A stretch of 64,000 nucleotides of DNA, from the NCBI RefSeq assembly GCF_900747795.2, contig NC_041399.2, forward strand, positions 101,781,596-101,845,595, read 5' to 3'. Under the pieces are notes generated by a model. That model saw nothing but the letters and a program-made list of their open reading frames with translations, was not told where the DNA came from and ran no database searches. The number at the start of each line of letters is the position of its first letter. Positions within the stretch are counted from its first letter, which is position 1. This stretch comes from Erpetoichthys calabaricus (taxonomy: Eukaryota > Chordata > Cladistia > Polypteriformes > Polypteridae). This document shows positions 12,481 through 24,889 of this stretch, piece by piece. Both the position numbers and the translations under genes were made by a program.

Positions 12481-13285
12481 CAGTGATCCCTCGCTATATC
12501 GCGCTTCGCCTTTCGCGGCTTCACTCCATCGCGAATTTTATACGTAAGCATATTTAAATATATATCGCGGATTTTTCGCTGCTTCGCGGGTTTCTGCGGA
12601 CAATGGGTCTTTTAATTTCTGGCACATGCTTCCTCAGTTGGTTTGCCCAGTTGATTTCATACAAGGGACGCTATTGGCAGATGGCTGAGAAACTACCCAA
12701 CTTACTTTCTCTCTCTCTCTCTCTCTCTTGCGCTGACGTAGGGGGGTGTGAGCAGGGGGGCTGTGTGCAGCTGCTTCCTGAAGGACATGCTGCACAGTGC
12801 TTCGCATACTTAAAAGCTCAAAGGGCACGTATTGATTTTTGACTTTGTTTTTCTGTGGCTCTCTCTCTGTCTCTTCCTGCTCCTGACAGAGGGGGTGTGA
12901 GCTGCTGCCTTCAACAGCTTTGTACCGGCGGTGCTTCGCATACTTAAAAGCCAAAAAGCCCTATTGATTTTTTTTTTTGATTGCTTGCTTTGCACTCCTT
13001 TGAAAAGGAAGATATGTTTGCATTCTTTTAATTGTGAGACAGAACTGTCATCTCTGTCTTGTCATGGAGCACAGTTTAAACTTTTGAAAAAGAGACAAAT
13101 GTTTGTTTGCAGTGTTTGAATAACGTTCCTGTCTCTCTACAACCTCCTGTGTTTCTGCGCAAATCTGTGACCCAAGCATGACATTCTAAAAATAACCATA
13201 TAAACATATGGTTTCTACTTCGCGGATTTTCCTATTTCGCGGGTGGCTCTGGAACGCAACCCCCGCGATGGAGGAGGGATTACTG
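12481..13285. mobile_element. Non-autonomous pogo/Tigger-like DNA transposon (MITE)
   Basis: 805 bp flanked by TA on both sides (12479-12480, 13286-13287). Ends CAGTGATCCCTCGCTATATC and, inverted, CAGTAATCCCTCCTCCATCG form ~23-bp terminal inverted repeats. No transposase is encoded. Inside are a CT-rich run and a partial internal duplication (GCTTCGCATACTTAAAAG occurs at about 12799 and 12932). TA duplication and CAGT ends fit the Tc1/mariner superfamily, pogo/Tigger branch. It interrupts the leader of the endogenous retrovirus and so inserted later. Confidence 0.8.
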
Positions 13286-13710
13286 TACGTCCAGCCGAGT
13301 CTAGGATATGGGTGAGGCCAGTATCCTTTTGTCAGACCTTTCGTATGCGTCAAACTGCTTGGGTCAAGTCTCCATCACCTTAAGCAACCTGTTGAGATAT
13401 GAATATGACTAGACGGTCAACAGGAAACTCACCATCCCGTAATTTAGAAAATAAAAAAATGTTCGGAAATTCCCCGGTGCTTACCCCAGCATGGAAGTGT
13501 GCAAACTCTGTCTGGAAATCCGTTCAGTCACCGTGGATGTAGCAAAGAGGAGACCAGGGGCTCCTCACGCAAGAATTCTTTCAGGACAGGGCAGTCCTAA
13601 CTTTTGCCGGAGCTGCATGCTCTGCTGCCAGAGCTCAAGTTGACGGCAGTCCGCTGGTAAGACGGATCACTGAAATGGTCTCGCCGGAGGAGTCGACCGG
13701 CCGTCTCCTG

Positions 13711-13728
13711 CCCCACGTCCGGGCGCCA
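13711..13728 (-). other. Primer-binding site, tRNA-Lys-like
   Basis: On the minus strand TGGCGCCCGGACGTGGGG lies six bases after the 5' LTR. Its complement ends CGCCA and resembles the 3' end of tRNA-Lys(CTT) (CCCCACGTTGGGCGCCA) with a small internal difference. Confidence 0.6.
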
Positions 13729-13734
13729 AAAAAC

Positions 13735-14148
13735 TGTGGACACTTTTTGTGACTGAAGACAGAGAAGAAAATTAAAATTAGTAAAAACCTTTTATTGATA
13801 CATACCAGGCAAGGGTAAAATGACAGAGAAATACAGTCCTAGGACACCGCACTTCATCTGCCTCGAGCGCAGATGTCCTTGCTGTTTTATAGCTTTTCTA
13901 GTCTCCTGATCGTAGACCACGTAAGCAATAAAAATAGCGTCCTGACTCATTTTGTATTATTCCAATTGGTAAAGTCTTTACCCTAAAGGTACATTTTCTT
14001 GTCACACACATCATTGAAAGAAAACTTACAGAAAGTATATATGCTTTTTGTCACGTACGCAAAACACAAACAAGTTTGATCATTCTGTCCTATTTTCTGT
14101 ACTTTCACACATACATTTTGTTCAATTACATCATTTTATGTTTTTACA
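13735..14148 (-). repeat. 5' LTR of the endogenous retrovirus
   Basis: 414 bp, ~99% identical to 5567-5979. Followed by the right copy of the ACTG target duplication. Confidence 0.95.
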
Positions 14149-14210
14149 ACTGCTAGATTAAACTTGTTAAGCAGAGACAAAAGTTTCAGGAGAGACGAGA
14201 GTAACAGATA

Positions 14211-15610
14211 CAGTACCTATAAAATGTATAGAAGTTTCACATTTTACTATTACATATTGAATCATGGTGGATTAAATTTAGAGTTTTTGGCACTGATCAA
14301 CAGAAAAATTCAAAACAGATCACTGCAAAGAGGTTGAAATTAATAACAGATTTAAAACACAAAATAATTAATTGCATACATATTTGCATACTTTAATATG
14401 ACACTCCTAATCCTAAATGATTACTCATGCAACCAATTGGTTTTAGAAGTTACATAATTAGTTCAATGAAGATCACTTGTTTGTAGTCAATTGTTTGCAG
14501 TATGAATGCAACTTATCTTGAAGGTCCAACTTGTGGTGAGTCAGCATAGTAGCCAACACAAACAATGAAGACAAAAAACACTCCAAGAGACTCAATGAAA
14601 AGGTAATTGAAAAGTAGAAGGCAGGGGATAAATGCAAGAAAATATCTAAGTCAACGAATATCCCTTGGGCTCTAATGAAATCAATCACTAAGAAATGCAA
14701 AATGTATGGTACAGGTGTAAATCACCTGTGAGCGGTTCATCCACAAAAACTTAGTGATCATGAAAGGAGTGAGGAAGGCCACCCAGAGACCTATGTTTAT
14801 GTTGAATGAGTTAGAAGCTATAATGGCCAAAATTGGAGAGGCTGTGCAGGCAACTGTTGCCCAGGTACTTCATCAGTCACAGCTTTATGGGAGAGTGGCA
14901 AAGAGAAAGCCACTGTTAATAAAACATTCACATAACATCTCAGCAACAGAAGGCACATGACAGAATCTTAAGTCAACTGAAAGAAGGATGAGAACAAAAC
15001 TGAACGTTTTGTTCATTTGACTAAATGCTATGTTTCACAAACTCTGCATGTTATCAAATACAAACGATCCCCTTAGTGAAGCATGGAGGTGGCATTCATT
15101 GTGCTGTGAGGATGCTTCTCAGCAGTTGGCCCTGGAATGCTTGTGAGGGTAGAGGGTACAATGAATGCACCAACATACAGGAAAACCTCGGAAGAACACT
15201 TGATGCAATCTGCAAGAATCCTGCACCTTGAGAAAATATTATTTTCCAGGAGGACAACAACCCCAAACATAAAGTCAAAGCAACTCAGGGCTGGCTTAAA
15301 ACCCTCAATGTTAACTTCCTAGACTGGAAAGTCAGAGTCCAGATCTCAATTCAATTTAGAATTTGTGGCTGGGCTTGAAAAAAGGCTGTTCAGTCATGAT
15401 CTCCACTTAACTTGAAAGTGCTGGAAATGATTTGGAAAGAAGAAAGGAGAAAAATTGGAGCTGGGGGCGGGGCCTATTCAATACTGATTTAGCTTGTGTT
15501 TTATATTTACTGTATAATTATTTTAGACCACTTTGCAGTGTTGTGTTTTCATTTTGACATTTTTTTTGTCAAAAAGCCAAATTAATACCTTCAGTGGGGA
15601 TGAATACCTT
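14211..15610 (+). mobile_element. Decayed Tc1-like DNA transposon with transposase remnant
   Basis: The left end starts CAGTACCTATAAAATGTAT, close to the fish Tc1 family whose ends read like CAGTGCCTATAAAAAGTAT. The transposase remnant runs from about 14565 (ATGAAGAC) to about 15460. Recognisable pieces are KKISKSTNIPWAL, QSQLYGRVAKRKP (about 14872), the VKHGGG region (about 15076) and the FQEDNNPNIK region that held the second catalytic Asp. Several frameshifts and stops are present, including a stop early after the start region. The right inverted repeat survives only as the segment ending GGGGATGAATACC. Inactive and clearly older than the element at 28456. Confidence 0.75.
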
Positions 15611-17715
15611 GTGTTAGCAGAATACTTTGTATATATATTTTTTGTCACACAGAAATGCAGTGTCTCAAGATGAATGATGAACATTTTAATTTTTTTTCTT
15701 CCCCAACTATGCTCTGATTGAAAATATAAGCTGCCTGCTGACTACCTATAGCATTCCACTAGTCTCCATGGCTATGACATGAATCTCCCCGTACTTAAAA
15801 AAATCCTTTATGTCAATGAAAGCCCGGAAGTGCAATCAGTGGCTTTAAGCAATGTCATTTGCAAAGTAAATGGGAAAACTGGTGTGGGCAGTTATTAACT
15901 TTTACAAGTATGACAGTAGAAGGGATGACATGGCCATTATGTTAGGTCTGTGTCAAGGTTCTGGTGACAGTGTTTTAAATACGTTTAATCCAATATGTCA
16001 AAAACGTACAGCCATCTCGCATATATTGAAAGCAAGGAAATATTCACACAGAAATAAAAGAAAATCTTGATTATGTATCTTATTTAAGCACTAGAGACTA
16101 AATATGAGGGGCTGCTTTGAATTCCCTCATGATACATACTTCACAGTTAAAATGGAAATTGAAATGAAAAACAACTAACTTCAGAAAAGAAAGAGTGCCG
16201 TTTTATTACCTTACTGAATGAAATTTCTTTACTTTGTCATGCTAGATGATAACCAATGTGGTTCATTTTAAATATATAATGTTGATATGAAAGTAGAATT
16301 TTTTAAATCCCAAACCACTAAACTCCACTTTCAATACACTACCTGGAGCTTTCACTTTCCACAACTAATGAAAACTTTAAAAATACATTTATTTCATACC
16401 ATATTAAAAAAATGCATTTAATTAAAACAGTCACATAGGTAGTAAGTACTTTCTGCTTTACTGCACTTGATTTTACCTTGTGTTAATGAACTTCTCTTTC
16501 AAAACTCTTCTTTGAAAAAAAGCGAATTTAATCATTCTTATACCATGGACCCCTGCACATAATTTGAGTTTGGAGTGGAAAACGATTACTTTATCATACT
16601 TTTAAAATAAACCTGTATTATTCACATGAATTTAACCATTGATTAACTTCTGATTTTTCATGGCCTCTTGGCATATAACCCTCCTTGTTTGATAGAACAG
16701 TTAGTTACTACAAATGAAGAGTTTTTAAAACGGAGAATGGAATGCAAAGTTTTCCTAACATTTAGTACATCCTGTATATGAATCACTAAAAAAAAACTAA
16801 GAAGAAAATGTTTTCAGATCCTGATGGTTTTTGGGCATAAAATATCCATTTAAATTTGTTATTCTGTTTCCTGCTCTCCACAAAAATGATACAGGCTGCT
16901 CTGGTGATCAAATATTGATTTATGTATTTTTTGGTTTACCTAATTGAAAGAAGGGATGAGTCTATTGAACACTTTTTTTCATCCATGTGCATTGTAGGAG
17001 ACCACCATAATAGCAACTTCAAAGTGATTAATAAAATACTGCATTAATATCATCCACTTATTTTCCAGGAAGGTTTATTACAGATACCTTAATTACCTTA
17101 CATACTTTGGTATTTTACTTTCTTCATAAAGTGGGATGATTGAATGCATTAAGCTCTAGTATGTGTACATAACCACATTGCTTATCCTAACACCAGTTTC
17201 ACATTTACCGTGACCTTTTTTTGTTAACAGCATGTGCTCAGCATTTGTTTAGAGTGCAGTGACCTTTGTAATAGGTTCACATTGGCATCTGTACACATGA
17301 TTAAAGAAAGGCAGCTGTGATTGAACTTTTGAATGCATTTTTTACTTTACTTATCATTAATCACCAGCTCTGATGGAACCAAAGTTATGATCTTGAAGTA
17401 CTTCTAAAATCGATACAGATTTTCCTGAACACAGAATTAAACAGATACAGCCCACCACCTGCATTTAAATAGCTCTGCTGAGCAATATTTACCATGTCAC
17501 AATGACCAATGCACCTATGCACTTGATCCCATAAACAATATTGTGTCTAGGCAGATCTTCTGTGTATAAAATGAGGGATCTAACAGCTGAATTAATGAAA
17601 ATGTGCACTTTCAAGGGAAAGAGGTGGCAAGAAGCAATGACTAATAGGAACATTTAGTTCTTCAATCATTCAATAACAACAACAACAAAAACATATTTTT
17701 GATTAAGATTAAAAT
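15611..17715. other. No recognised feature
   Basis: AT-rich sequence with only short ORFs. No domain, RNA gene or repeat boundary recognised. Confidence 0.55.
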
Positions 17716-18595
17716 AGGTTTTGACTTTATTAATGATTGTACTTTGGAAAAACAAAAATCAAGAGACATTATGCTCAGACTGCATTGTTAAGAGCATCTC
17801 GAATCCTGTCTACAGTCCTGGTTAGCACACTACCAAAAATCTACTGCCTACTGCCCTACTGTACTTGGTAGCTTATTTCATGTGTCTATGGTTCTCCTTG
17901 TAAAGAAAAATTTTCTGTAAGAAGTTTCCAACTATGTTCCCATGTTGTTGTTGAACTCGATCCACTGTACTAATTCCCTTTATAGTTTTAAACATTTCAA
18001 TCATGTCACCTCTTTATCTAATTTTATAAAATGGAAAATGCCCATCTATTATAATCCTTCATCATAACTAATCCCTGCAGTCCTGGAATCATCTTACAGT
18101 CACTCTTCTTTGGACTTTTTCTAGCATTTCTATGTCTTTTTTTGTAGCCTGGAGACAAAAACTGCACACAGTACTCCAGGTCTGGCCTCACCAGAGTGTT
18201 ATAAAGCTTGAGCTTTGACTTGTACTCTATACATCGTGCTGTATAACTTAACATTCTGTTAGCGTTCTTAATGGTTTCTGAACAATATCAGAAAGTTGAT
18301 AGCAATGAGTCCATTATGACTCCTAAATCCTTTTCATAAGGAGTACTATGCGTTTTCAGACCTTCCAATGTGTATTCAAATGCAATAATAGTACTTTCTA
18401 TGAATAATACTTTACATTTACTTCCATTAAATTTAATTTGTCACAAATCTGTCCAAACCTAAATGCTGTTGAATTCCTTCTGTAATGACTAGTATTCTAG
18501 ATTATCTTCCAATCCACCAAGCTTGGTATCATCTGCAAACTAACCAACTTGTTATTTATATTCCTATCCAAATCATTTATATTTACAGATGACAC
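17716..18595 (-). mobile_element. CR1-like LINE fragment (reverse transcriptase, 3' half)
   Basis: Minus-strand translation gives, in slightly shifted frames, INDLDRNINNKLV, then FADDTKLGG (the reverse transcriptase catalytic box), then KLKLYNTLVRPDLEYCVQF (18024-18254 region) and a KMIPGLQGL block. Near the 3' end, residues of the type MIEMFKTIKGI are visible. These are hallmark phrases of CR1/L2-type LINE ORF2. The piece is 5' truncated and carries frameshifts and stops, so it is inactive. Confidence 0.75.
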
Positions 18596-19370
18596 CCAAA
18601 ATTCACAGGGGTTATGTTCCTAGAGCACCCGCGAATTGCAAAAAATCATGAATTTTGGATGTGGTCAAAAAAATGCCTATAAATGCCTATTTTTATACTT
18701 TAAACCTTAAATATGCCCCCAAAACAATTTAATTTAATTTCAAACTCAGCTTAATACATTACCCTAAAAAAAGAATGTAAAGGTAAACCTGTATACTGTA
18801 CAGTACTGTACTGCTATGTCTCCCGCAGTGCTAGAATGTAAAATACCGATGTTATCCCTATACAGTATGTACTGTAATTCATGCAAGCGCGGTTTTTTTT
18901 TGGTATGTGCTGTCATTATCTTTGGTATAAGTAGGGTAAATATGTAATAATTTAATTCAATAAAAATACAGTAAAATGTACAGGTACTCACTAATAGTGA
19001 ATGATATTGATTGAAGATGATGATGATGATGATGAATTAGCTGTGCAGTACAATGAAGGCATGTAATGAAGATAATGACTAAATGGCAAAGCAGAGGATT
19101 TTTAGGGCTTTAAGAAGAACAAAACGAAAAACATGAGAATGCTCAGCGAAACATTTGAAACATTCGAGATAGTTACATGCATGGTAAACTGATACGGGAA
19201 TGCTGGGCTGCATCTGCCAGAGATGCGTCACAGAGCAGCAGCCAATCGTAGCAAGGAGAAATGAGTTACGCTCTCGGATTGGCTATTTTCACCATCACAA
19301 ACCGCGTTTAACTCTATGGTTGCTTTGTGTCCTCAAACAGCGCAGTATTGCCATGGAAAAAGCTATAAAA
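18596..19370. repeat. Possible pogo/Tigger-like non-autonomous repeat
   Basis: It begins with a CACAGGGGTTATGTTCCTAG block, then CCCGCGAATTGCAAAAAATC, and ATGCCTATAAATGCC. It later contains AACCGCGTTTAACTCTATGG and a short (GAT)n run at 19014-19034. The 'GGGGTTATGTTCC ... CCGCGAATTGC' style resembles Tigger-type repeats of fish. Boundaries and TA duplication are not certain. Confidence 0.3.
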
Positions 19371-20260
19371 AAATTAAATATATATATACTGACTGACTCA
19401 GTCATCACTAATTGTCCAACTTCCCGTGTAGGTAGAAGGCTGAAATTTGGCAGGCTCATTCCTTACAGCTTACTTACAAAAGTTAGGCAGGTTTCATTTC
19501 GAAATTCTACGCGTAATGGTCATAACTGGAACCTGTTTTTTGTCCATATACTCTAATGGAGGAGGCGGAGTCACGTATCGCGTCATCACGTATTACGCCT
19601 GCTACGTAATCACGTGAAGTGAAAACAAGGAAGACATTTACAGCACGAGTCAAACGCGGGAACGAAGGTAAATGATGTTAATTGTTGAGTGTCTTTTAAT
19701 ACTGTGTAATTGTTGAGTGTCTTTTAATACTTTGTAAGCATACATATTAACAGATGTGCAATTAAACGTGTGCATTTACGGGGTGATTTCTCAGGCTTAA
19801 AGCTCGAAGTGATCACTCGAGTGAAGGCAGCTTCACAAAAAAAACAGATCCTTAACAAACTGTTATTGGTATATTTTCCCTCAATTTTAAAAGGTTTTCT
19901 TTTCTTCTTAATAAAAATTTAAAAGCAGAAATTCGCCGGTGCGAACCGCGGGATTTGAGTGACTGACGCATACAGACATATTCATGAGTGCAGGTACTTC
20001 GGAAAGAAAGCACCATGTAAACCTAAAGTTTAAATTAAGTTCATAGACCTACAAAAGGTTGCCATTGATTTCAGGCAAGATTGCTTTTCTTCTGTACAAC
20101 TATACGTTGCATTCTCAAGAGTGTGCTTGCACAGCTTGGTCATATTACAACCAGAGTGCTGAACTGACAACGTGATATATTTTCACTCAATTTAAAAAGG
20201 TTTTCTTCTTAATAAAAATTTAAAAGCAGTACTTCGCTGCTGCAAAGCACGGGGATGTAT
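19371..20260 (+). mobile_element. Helitron-like repeat (left part of nest)
   Basis: The ACTGACTGACTCAGTCATC run followed by AATTGTCCAACTTCCCGTGT is repeated in reverse at 27320-27722, where the outer end looks like a Helitron 5' terminus. A short tandem duplication of AATTGTTGAGTGTCTTTTAA lies near 19680-19730. The right end has CTGCTGCAAAGCACGGGG, a hairpin-like motif of the kind found near Helitron 3' ends. No replicase/helicase is present. Non-autonomous; family assignment tentative. Confidence 0.4.
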
Positions 20261-20280
20261 ATATATATATATATATATAT
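20257..20280. repeat. (AT)n microsatellite, left of Gypsy insertion
   Basis: AT dinucleotide run continued at 25295 on the other side of the LTR retrotransposon. It was split by that insertion. Confidence 0.9.
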
Positions 20281-20685
20281 TGTAAAAAAGACACAAATAA
20301 TCGATAAAGGTTTGGGGTTTTCCGGCCCCGTATACTGTGGGAAAAGTGCAAGTTGATAATACTTTGGTTACAATTATCATAACACCGTTCGCCATCATGG
20401 CGGACGGGGGGAACATTTATGAGGGAGGGACCGGAAATGGATGAAGCGCTGCTGGGAAGGAACCGAGATGGATGATGGGACTGCTGACGTCATTGGGCTG
20501 CGACAGAGGGAAGGCGGAAGTGGCGTGTTGAGAGTCCATGTTCAGACGTTCATGGCGGTGTTGTGTCTTTCTTTCTATTTGGAAATAAATAGAGAAAGGT
20601 TAGTACTCCGCCATTCCCGTCTGGTATATGTCTTCGCGCAACAGTTTAGGTCGTTCCGCGGCTCCCTAATCGCGCGTGCGTGACA
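20281..20685 (-). repeat. 3' LTR of the Gmr1-like element
   Basis: 405 bp, TGT...ACA, near-identical to 24890-25294. The U3-like part has, on the minus strand, CCAATGACGTCA, a CCAAT box fused to a CRE (TGACGTCA), a plausible promoter element. Confidence 0.95.
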
Positions 20686-20699
20686 TGACCCCCCCCTCA
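20686..20699 (-). other. Polypurine tract
   Basis: Minus strand CTGAGGGGGGGTCA lies immediately before the 3' LTR. Confidence 0.75.
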
Positions 20700-22960
20700 G
20701 CCCAGACCCATCGGGTCGGGCGGACCGAACCGAGAGGTCGTGAACCCGGGAGAGGGCATCAGCATTGGCCTGAAGGGGACCCCGGCGATAAGTAACGGTG
20801 AACTTGTATGGCTGCAGGTCCAAAAACCACCTGGTGACACGAGGGTTCGACTCCTTGTGCAGGGCCATCCACTGCAGGGCGGCATGGTCCGTTACCAGAG
20901 CGAACTCACGACCCAGCAGGTAGTACCGCAGATGAGTCACCGCCCACTTAATGGCCAAGGCTTCCCTCTCAACCGCCGCGTACCGGGTCTCTTGGTCCAA
21001 CAGTTTCCGGCTCAGGTAAAACACGGGGTGTTCGGCACCGTCGACACTCTGGCTCAACACTGCACCCAGGCCTGTGTCCGAAGCGTCGGTCTGGAGAAGA
21101 AAAGGTAAAGAGAAGTTAGGGGTGTGTAATATAGGTGCCGACGTCAGGGCCGTTTTCAAGTCACTGAATGCCCGTTCCGCTTTCTGGTTCCATACCACAT
21201 AGACAGGAGACCCTTTCTTTGTCAGGTCAGTCAAGGGTGCTGCCTTTTCAGAGAAACGGGGAACAAACCGGCGGTAATACCCCGCTAACCCTAAGAAAGC
21301 CTGCACCTGTTTCTTGGTCATCGGACGGGGCCATTCTAAGATGTCTTTTATTTTGGAGCATTGGGGTTTCACCTGTCCCCGCCCATCTAGGTAGCCTAAA
21401 TATTTGGCCTCCCTTAAGCCAAAGTAACACTTACGGGGGTTAATGCGGAGGCCGGCTTTCGCTAGTGTGGCAAGAACAGCATACACCTGCAGTATATGTT
21501 CCTCCCAGGTGCCAGAATAAATGACTACGTCATCCAAGTAGGCGGCACAATAGGATTGATGGGGTCGTAGCACTCTGTCCACCAGACGCTGGAACGTAGC
21601 AGGTGCCCCGTGCAACCCGAATGGGAGGACCTTATACTGCCAATGTCCACTAGGGGTACTGAATGCTGTTTTCTCTCTGGCGGATGCCGTTAGGGGAATT
21701 TGCCAGTACCCTTTTGTCATGTCTAAGGTAGTCAAGTATTGTGCCCTCCCTAGGCGCTCCAAGAGCTCGTCCACTCGGGGCATAGGGTAGGCATCGAACT
21801 TAGAGACTTGGTTCAGACGCCTGAAGTCATTGCAGAACCTCCAGGACCCGTCTGGCTTAGATACGAGGACGATAGGACTGGACCAGGGACTATAGCTTTC
21901 CTCAATAATATTCATGTCCAGCATCCTTTGGATTTCCAATTCCACTTCCGTCCTCTTTGCTTCCGGGAGGCGATAGGGTCTCTCCCTGACTATCACCCCC
22001 GGGTCTGTAACAATATCGTGCTCAATCAAGGAAGTACGGCTGGGTACCTCGCTAACCACTTCGGGGACGGCATGGATAGCATGTTCCAGCTCCAGCCGTT
22101 GTAATGGGGTTAAGTCTGGTCCGAGGTTAAGTGTGAGTTTACGTGCGCAAAGGGAGAGGGCAGTACCGGAGGGTGGAGCCTCGTCCCTATCTCTCCACGG
22201 CTTTAACACGTTCACGTGGTACACTCTCTCGGCCGGTCTACGATTCGGTTGTTTCACCAAATAATCCACCAGCCCTTTCCGCTCCTTAACCTCATAGGGG
22301 CCCTGCCAATGGGCCAGCAATTTGGAATGGGATGTGGGTACGAGCACCATTACGCGGTCTCCGGGGTGAAATTCCCGGAGAACAGCATTTTTATTATAGG
22401 ACCGGGCTTGCGTTGCTTGAGCACGGGTCATGTGATCTTTTAGGATGGGTCGGATTTTGTTCATTCTATTGCGCATTTGCGCGATGTACTCCAAAACATT
22501 ACAGCCAGGCAGAGCCTCCTCCTCCCAGCCTTCTTTTAATATATCTAAAAGCCCCCGGGGCTGACGTCCATATAAGAGTTCAAAGGGGGAGAAACCCGTG
22601 GAGGCCTGTGGGACTTCCCGGTAAGCAAAGAGCACGAAGGGCAAAAGCTCGTCCCAGTTCCGACCGTCCGCGCTGACTACCTTACGTAACATCTGCTTAA
22701 GTGTCTGGTTAAACCGCTCCACTAAGCCATCGGTTTGCGGGTGATAAACCAACGTCCTCAGATGTTTGATTTTCAGTAACTTAGCAACCTCCCTGAACGT
22801 ATCCGAAGTAAAGGGAGTACCTTGGTCCGTGAGGACTTCTTTAGGTATTCCCACTCGGGCAAAGAGCCTGACTAATTCCCGTGCGATATTCTTGGAAGTA
22901 GCGGACCGTAAGGGTACCGCTTCTGGGTATCGAGTGGCGTAATCTACCATGACCAATATG
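20700..22960 (-). pseudogene. pol: Gmr1-like pol: integrase core, reverse transcriptase, RNase H
   Basis: The long frame starts inside the integrase core (MVMVDYATRYPEAVPL, then LTDQGTPFTS and LVERFNQTLK with the D, D, E positions). It continues through a WQGPYEV-type C-terminal motif. Reverse transcriptase follows (SPIVLVSKPDGSWRFCNDFR, LDMTKGYWQIPL, LPFGLHGAPATFQ, catalytic YLDDVVIYS), then RNase H (LQTDASDTGLGAVLSQ ... VTDHAALQWM). The order integrase then reverse transcriptase is seen directly. Part of a young fossil element. Confidence 0.93.
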
Positions 22961-23159
22961 TATTTTTGGCCACGGGTCGAAGGTTCCAGGGGACCTACAA
23001 GATCAATACCGATCCTCTCGAAGGGAACATCAATAAGGGGAATAGGAACTAAAGGAGCGCGGTCCCTCCTAGGAATCTGACGGATCTGACACTCCGGGCA
23101 GGATTGACAGAAACGTCGGACCTCCTCATTTATTCCTGGCCAATAAAACCGCTGTTTAA

Positions 23160-24853
23160 TTCTTTCCAGCGTTTTTTTCGGCTCCCAAATGGGCGCCCAG
23201 GAGGTGGGAGTGAGCCAGTTCGCAAACCTCCCGCCGGAAGGTTCGCGGCACTAACAATAACTTCCGCGCTCCACCTTCGTGACTCGCAACTCGATACAAC
23301 AGATCATGTTCTAATACAAAGTAGGGCTCCGGTGGTAAGGAACCATCAGACAAATGGCCATTTATTGAAACGATTGCATTCCGGGCGTTTTTTAGGGAAT
23401 CATCATTCCATTGCTCCCTTTTAAATGACGCGGGGGTAGACCGGAACTGATTGATCATAGAGTCTATTGGGTCCGCATATACGGGAGCTCTGCAGACTCT
23501 TTGACTCGTGCCCTCGCCCGGATCATCTTCCGGGTCGGGGTCCGACGCTAGAGACTCTTCCCCCCGGTCACTGTTATTTACGGCGGTTGCCCGTGTGCAC
23601 GGCCTGGGAGCCGCGGGGGTGGTGCTTCGCGTACCCATAACAAGACCCAACTTAGCCCTAGGAGTGGTTAATTGTTTCCCGCTGTTGCTATTGGACCAGT
23701 CGTGTCCCAAAATGACAGGAAAAGGTGGCTCGGGTAACACTGCGACTGTTAATCGAGACAAGCCACCATTCCATGCCAGAAAACACTTTGCGGACTTATA
23801 AGACTTGGTCTCCCCATGTACACAAGTTACACTGACGTACTGGTATCGCCATTGTTGCGGTAAAACATAACGGCGAGCAACAATGGTAATGTTACTGCCG
23901 GAATCAAACAATGCAAGCACAGAATGACCATTTACTAAAACCACTCCCGTATTCGGAATAGCCAGAGGGTTTGACAGAGCACAGTACCTTTCGGTGGTGG
24001 CCCAAGTGCAGTCCATTGGCTCCTGGAGTGGCTGATATAACGGGCAGGCAGACAACAGGTGACCGAGGTCCCCGCACTTGAAACAGCGCGGTGGCCCGGG
24101 TCTGTCCTTGGTTTTCAGCGGTGCTTCCGCCACGCGACGTGTGGGCTCGGAGTGACTGGACCGTCCCTGTCGGGCGCCACGAGCCGGCTTTTCCGATCCC
24201 CCGGCTCGGTGAACCGCAAGTTGACGCTCCAGGACCTCCAAGAGTCCTTTCATGTCTTTATAAGGATGTCTACGGACCTGCTGGGCGAGATATCCTGGCA
24301 TAGCGTTTACTAAGCCCTCACAAGCCACCTGCTCTACGACTTTACGCGCTTGGGGACCTTCTGGTCTTAACCAACGCCCCATCTTGCTCCAGAACTCGAA
24401 AGCCTGGGCTCGGGCAGGGTGGTCGGGGTTGAACTGCCAGGTTCGCCACTCACTCGCCTGCTGGTCCGTAGTGATGCCGTAGCGACTAAGGATCTCTGGT
24501 TTTAGGAGGTCGTAATCTGCGGCCTCCTCCTCAGGGAGATCATAATAGGCCCGCTGCGCAGCACCCTTCAGGTACGGAGCCAAAATGGACGCCCACTCCG
24601 CCCGCGGCCACTGGTTGCGAGACGCGGTCCTCTCAAATATGCCGAGGTATGATTCTATATCGTCGGCATCTGACAACGGTACCATCGGAGGAGGCGGAGG
24701 TCTGGAGGGCTCCGGTCTTACCGCTTCTGCCGTTGTCAGCCTTGCCTTAGTTGCTTCAAGCTCCCTCGTTGTTTCTGCGTGTGCGATCCGAAGATTCTGA
24801 ATTTGGGCAGCCATCCCGGTCAACACTTCGTTCAGGTCCTGTCCTTCTGTCAT
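23160..24853 (-). pseudogene. gag: Gmr1-like gag and protease, with integrase N-terminal region
   Basis: About 565 residues. After a coiled-coil-like N-terminus comes a SCAN-related capsid (IESYLGIFERTASRNQWPRAEW ... ILAPYLKGAAQRAY), the domain family from which vertebrate SCAN zinc-finger proteins are thought to derive. Next is a CCHC knuckle (CFKCGDLGHLLSAC), then the protease motif LFDSGSNITIV. Near the C-terminus ELAHSHLLGAHLG provides the His pair of the integrase HHCC finger. Confidence 0.88.
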
Positions 24854-24870
24854 GTTCGGACAAGCTTTCT

Positions 24871-24888
24871 ATCCTGTCGGCTACGCCA
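24871..24888 (-). other. Primer-binding site, tRNA-Ser-like
   Basis: Minus strand TGGCGTAGCCGACAGGAT starts one base after the 5' LTR. Its complement resembles the 3' end of a tRNA-Ser (AATCCTGCCGACTACGCCA type). Confidence 0.55.
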
Positions 24889-24889
24889 C

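Larger units (their letters stand above)
5567..14148 (-). mobile_element. Endogenous retrovirus, class-I-like (gamma/epsilon-type pol)
   Basis: An ~8.6-kb provirus on the minus strand. It has paired LTRs of 413/414 bp beginning TGT and ending ACA, a polypurine tract, a primer-binding site, and gag, protease, reverse transcriptase, RNase H and integrase regions in the standard order. The bases ACTG lie directly outside both ends (5563-5566 and 14149-14152), a 4-bp target duplication as in gamma-type retroviruses. The LTRs differ by about four substitutions and two small indels (roughly 1%), so the insertion is geologically young. The coding regions are largely open with only a few breaks. No envelope domain is recognised beyond a short signal-peptide-like start. 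A DNA transposon sits in the leader. Treated as a fossil. Confidence 0.93.
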
